From NCBI GenBank assembly GCA_007133745.1, contig SLMC01000382.1, positions 1 to 5,717 of the forward strand: a DNA stretch of 5,717 bases, given 5' to 3'. The notes beneath the pieces were generated by a model, which worked only from the letters and a program-made list of their open reading frames with translations, was not told the DNA's origin and made no database searches. This DNA comes from Kiritimatiellia bacterium (GTDB taxonomy: Bacteria > Verrucomicrobiota > Kiritimatiellia > UBA8416 > SLMC01). The position numbers were made by a program, and so were the translations under genes. Below are positions 3,235-5,717 of the stretch, piece by piece. Each line of letters begins with the position of its first letter. Within the stretch, counting starts at the first letter, position 1.

Positions 3235-5717
3235 TCACGGGCGCTTCGCCCCCGCGTCCGGCACGTTCCTCAGCGGCAGACTCTCCTCCGCATGGTAGCC
3301 GAGCTTGACGCTCAGGACGCGGGCGTTGCCGAGATCGGATATGAACAAGCGGCGGTCGGTATCGATTGCAACGGCCCGCGGGCTGAACAGCCCTACCTCG
3401 TCGCCGCCGATCGAACGCGGATTCGGCGGGCCGCCCAAGGCGCGCGGGTCGCCCGCTGCATCTTCATGCTCCGTCGGCACGCCATCGTCCACGTTGCCGT
3501 AGCGGCCGACGCGCAGAATCAGGTTGCCGTTCGCGTCCAGCACGCCCACGTTGAAGCGATGGTGCTCCGGCGTGAAACTGCGCGCGAAGTAGTCGATCTT
3601 AAAGCGCGGGTTCGGACAATGGCACTGGGGTCCGTCGGCGGCGTTGAACCCGCTCCAGCCTACGCCGCCATAGAACCAGTGCGCGCCTTCGACCCAGGCG
3701 GACTGCAGTTCGCGAGGGCGAGCGGGCTCCGCAGTCAACGGAACGGGCGCGCCCGACGGCGCCAGCATGCGAGCCTGTCCTGGGGTGAATTTCATCACCG
3801 TCCCGGTCAAATCGTTGAAATAGAGTTCGCCGGCGATCATGCGCGCGGGCGCTTCCAGCAGATAAATGTCGCCGCGCGCGTCAATTCCCGTGCCGTAGGC
3901 ATGCTGCGTCAGTCCGGGTACGGCATCCACGCGCAACTGGCGTCCATGCCGGTCAAGCACATGCACCTGTATGACCCCGTGCCCTCCAAAGCGACGGCCG
4001 GGATAGAGCCTCGTCCGATAAACGGCGCCATCATGAACCTGGGCTTCGCTCCTTCGGGATTCCGGGCCTACGCCATACACCGCCGATACGGCGATATGGC
4101 CGCCGGCGCTCACGTGGATGCCCCCGTGATGACGACCGCCGCCAGGGAAGACCGCGCCGCTGATCACGTTGGCGGACCGCGACCCGCTGTGAACCCCGGC
4201 GCCGGCATTGCGCCGCTCTTCGCCGTAGTCGAACGGCACTTCGCGCCAGGTCGCGGGATCGTAGCGCACGACCATGTCCCTCAACTTCAAATAGGCGAAT
4301 CCGTCGGGACTGAACGCCATGTCCTCGACCGTCATGGGCAGCTCGACCATACGGCTGCGCCCGGTTTTCGCATCCATGCGCAGCAGGTTTTTGAAACCCA
4401 TGCCCACATCCGTGCCTCCGCTCGGTTCGGCCACGTACACGATGCCGTCCTCGGCGGGGTTGACATACAGGCGCTGACGGAATCGGTCGGGCGGATTGAG
4501 GCGAACAATGGCGCGCGCGGCTTCGTCGCGCAGATCGCGCTTAACCGTCCATTCGCCATTCTCCTGGGCGAGCAGGACCAGGCCGCGCCCGGAGGGCCGG
4601 CGCGCGCCGACCGGCGACGGCGCGTACGCCCAGACACGAATCGGGTCCGACCTCGTATCCACAACGGCGTCATGCTCCAGGTTTGCGCGCGTATCTTGCC
4701 ACCCGATGACAGATTGCAAGTCCCAGGAAACCTGTTCCCTGGCGCCGTCGTCCAACGACGAAAAATGCGTCAACTGAAAGCGATTGTATGCGGACAGCTT
4801 GGAATTGACGTGGCCGGGCCGCCCCCTGCGCCCGTCCCCCTGCATATGCAGGGGCAGCCCCCAACTGAACACGAAAATTTCGTCTGTCTCATGATGCAAG
4901 GCGACGCGCGCGGGCCGCTTTGCCGCTACGCTCTTCACGAATGTCCCGTCGGCATCGAATACCTGAATGCGGTCGTTCATGTGATCGGCCACATACACGC
5001 GCCCCTTGGAGTCGCAGGCGACATCCGCCGACATGTTGAAACGGCCCGGCCCGTCGCCGCCATCGTAGTCGGCGGCAAAAACCGTCGGCGGCTCGTCGCC
5101 CGCAAAGGGCATGCGCATGACCCGGTATTGCCGGTGCCAGAACACCCGGCCACGACTGCCTACAGGTCCCTCGTGATAGGCGGTCAAGTACAGCCAGCGG
5201 CCGTCGGGACTGATAGCCGCGCGCTTGGGGCGCGACCGTGTTCTAAGCGCGCTGCCTTGCGCGGGCGTTTCCAGATGATGCCCCGTCCATGGCTTGTCCA
5301 GGGGCAGCGCCACCTCGGGACCATGCGCGACGGCGCCCTCGATCCCGCCGCCATCGGTTGTGAACCGGCTGAAGCGATGCCCGATCACCGCCAAACGATT
5401 TCCGGAAACAGCCAGCGCTTCCCCCGCCGCGCCGAAAAACGTGTTCTGGTTGCCCCCCCCCCGATACCGACCCTCCCGATAGCGAATGTTCTCGGCATTG
5501 TGTCCGCTCATCAGCAAGGTGCTCTGATAATAGTTCGGCTTGATCGGTATCCTGGGTCCATCCGGCAGCTCGTGCCACGTGATGCCCGACACGCTGTCCA
5601 GCTTGTCCGACGGAAAGGGATACACGGTTCGCGCATAATTGCCGTCGCGATCGAAAAGGCGCACATGGTCGAAACCGCGTCCCGTAAACACAAGAATGCC
5701 ATCCTGCGATGCCGCAA
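3235..5717 (-). CDS. Large NHL-repeat/beta-propeller protein, 5' partial
   Basis: At least 826 codons are open from the window edge to the TGA at 3235-3237; the N-terminus, and so any signal peptide, is outside. A GTG at 5691 lies inside a propeller-like stretch (DGILVFTGRGFDHVRLFDRD) and is not a credible start. Repeated blades contain the pattern 'x-D-x-x-G-x-[IL]-Y-[LV]': AISPDGRWLYLT (5217-5182), an NHL unit with GRVYVADHMNDRIQVFD (5004-4954), AFSPDGFAYLKL (4317-4282), GIDARGDIYLLEAP (3891-3850), VLDANGNLILRVGRYGN (3543-3493) and a C-terminal NHL unit with PRAVAIDTDRRLFISDLGNA (3381-3322). Between blades lie a His/Gly-rich stretch HHGGIHVSAGGHIAV (4131-4087) and a Cys-His-Cys block QCHCPNPRFKIDYFARSF (3627-3574). 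NHL propellers generally bind proteins, RNA or ligands and some are lyases; no specific function can be given here. No transmembrane segment is visible. A secreted or periplasmic location is plausible but untested. Confidence 0.85.
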   Translation of the reverse strand, partial: AASQDGILVFTGRGFDHVRLFDRDGNYARTVYPFPSDKLDSVSGITWHELPDGPRIPIKPNYYQSTLLMSGHNAENIRYREGRYRGGGNQNTFFGAAGEALAVSGNRLAVIGHRFSRFTTDGGGIEGAVAHGPEVALPLDKPWTGHHLETPAQGSALRTRSRPKRAAISPDGRWLYLTAYHEGPVGSRGRVFWHRQYRVMRMPFAGDEPPTVFAADYDGGDGPGRFNMSADVACDSKGRVYVADHMNDRIQVFDADGTFVKSVAAKRPARVALHHETDEIFVFSWGLPLHMQGDGRRGRPGHVNSKLSAYNRFQLTHFSSLDDGAREQVSWDLQSVIGWQDTRANLEHDAVVDTRSDPIRVWAYAPSPVGARRPSGRGLVLLAQENGEWTVKRDLRDEAARAIVRLNPPDRFRQRLYVNPAEDGIVYVAEPSGGTDVGMGFKNLLRMDAKTGRSRMVELPMTVEDMAFSPDGFAYLKLRDMVVRYDPATWREVPFDYGEERRNAGAGVHSGSRSANVISGAVFPGGGRHHGGIHVSAGGHIAVSAVYGVGPESRRSEAQVHDGAVYRTRLYPGRRFGGHGVIQVHVLDRHGRQLRVDAVPGLTQHAYGTGIDARGDIYLLEAPARMIAGELYFNDLTGTVMKFTPGQARMLAPSGAPVPLTAEPARPRELQSAWVEGAHWFYGGVGWSGFNAADGPQCHCPNPRFKIDYFARSFTPEHHRFNVGVLDANGNLILRVGRYGNVDDGVPTEHEDAAGDPRALGGPPNPRSIGGDEVGLFSPRAVAIDTDRRLFISDLGNARVLSVKLGYHAEESLPLRNVPDAGAKRP
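5453..5462 (-). repeat. G10 homopolymer inside the propeller gene
   Basis: Ten consecutive C on the plus strand, read as ten G in the gene, encode the Gly run in RYRGGGNQN. The frame is open and propeller-like on both sides with exactly ten bases, so the length shown is the functional one. Such tracts are slippage-prone during replication and also error-prone in sequencing. Confidence 0.9.

Noticed and set aside
3101..3298. A 65-codon plus-strand frame in the right spacer
   Set aside because: It has no convincing ribosome binding site or family resemblance and runs into the end of the propeller gene in antisense.
5689..5691. GTG at 5691 as the start of the propeller gene
   Set aside because: The frame continues open to the window edge with propeller-like residues (DGILVFTG) across this codon, so it is an internal valine.

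Overview
The window is a GC-rich bacterial segment holding four protein genes: one on the plus strand at the left edge and three on the minus strand. It carries no rRNA, tRNA, CRISPR array, transposase or phage gene that I can see. The mix of a standard glucose-6-phosphate isomerase, a TIM-barrel sugar isomerase paired with a D-2-hydroxyacid dehydrogenase, and a very large NHL/beta-propeller protein, with spacers rich in short repeats, resembles free-living PVC-type bacteria (Verrucomicrobiota, Kiritimatiellota, Lentisphaerota, Planctomycetota). That placement is an inference from gene style and is not shown by any marker gene.

Layout: (1) 1-894, plus strand, the C-terminal 297 residues of glucose-6-phosphate isomerase (pgi), with the start outside the window. 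(2) 895-1112, a convergent spacer with two GGCAGAGCC hairpins, two blocks of degenerate 7-bp repeats built on CTGA, and a minus-strand intrinsic terminator. (3) 1113-1886 and 1907-2914, minus strand, a two-gene operon transcribed from right to left: a D-2-hydroxyacid dehydrogenase followed 20 bp later by a xylose-isomerase-like TIM-barrel protein, each with a clear Shine-Dalgarno sequence. (4) 2915-3234, a 320-bp spacer with the dehydrogenase leader, another CTGA heptad block and a probable terminator for the gene to its right. (5) 3235-5717, minus strand, at least 826 codons of an NHL-repeat/beta-propeller protein that runs off the right edge and contains a G10 homopolymer.

How they may work together: pgi is housekeeping glycolysis/gluconeogenesis and is convergent with the rest, so its link may be only positional. 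The dehydrogenase and TIM-barrel pair probably carry out consecutive or alternative steps on a sugar or sugar acid; the substrate cannot be read from sequence. The propeller protein is probably transcribed separately. The points most worth a second look are the CTGA heptad arrays shared by both spacers, the dehydrogenase with Asp in place of the usual catalytic Glu, the propeller protein with its Cys-His-Cys block, and its G10 tract.
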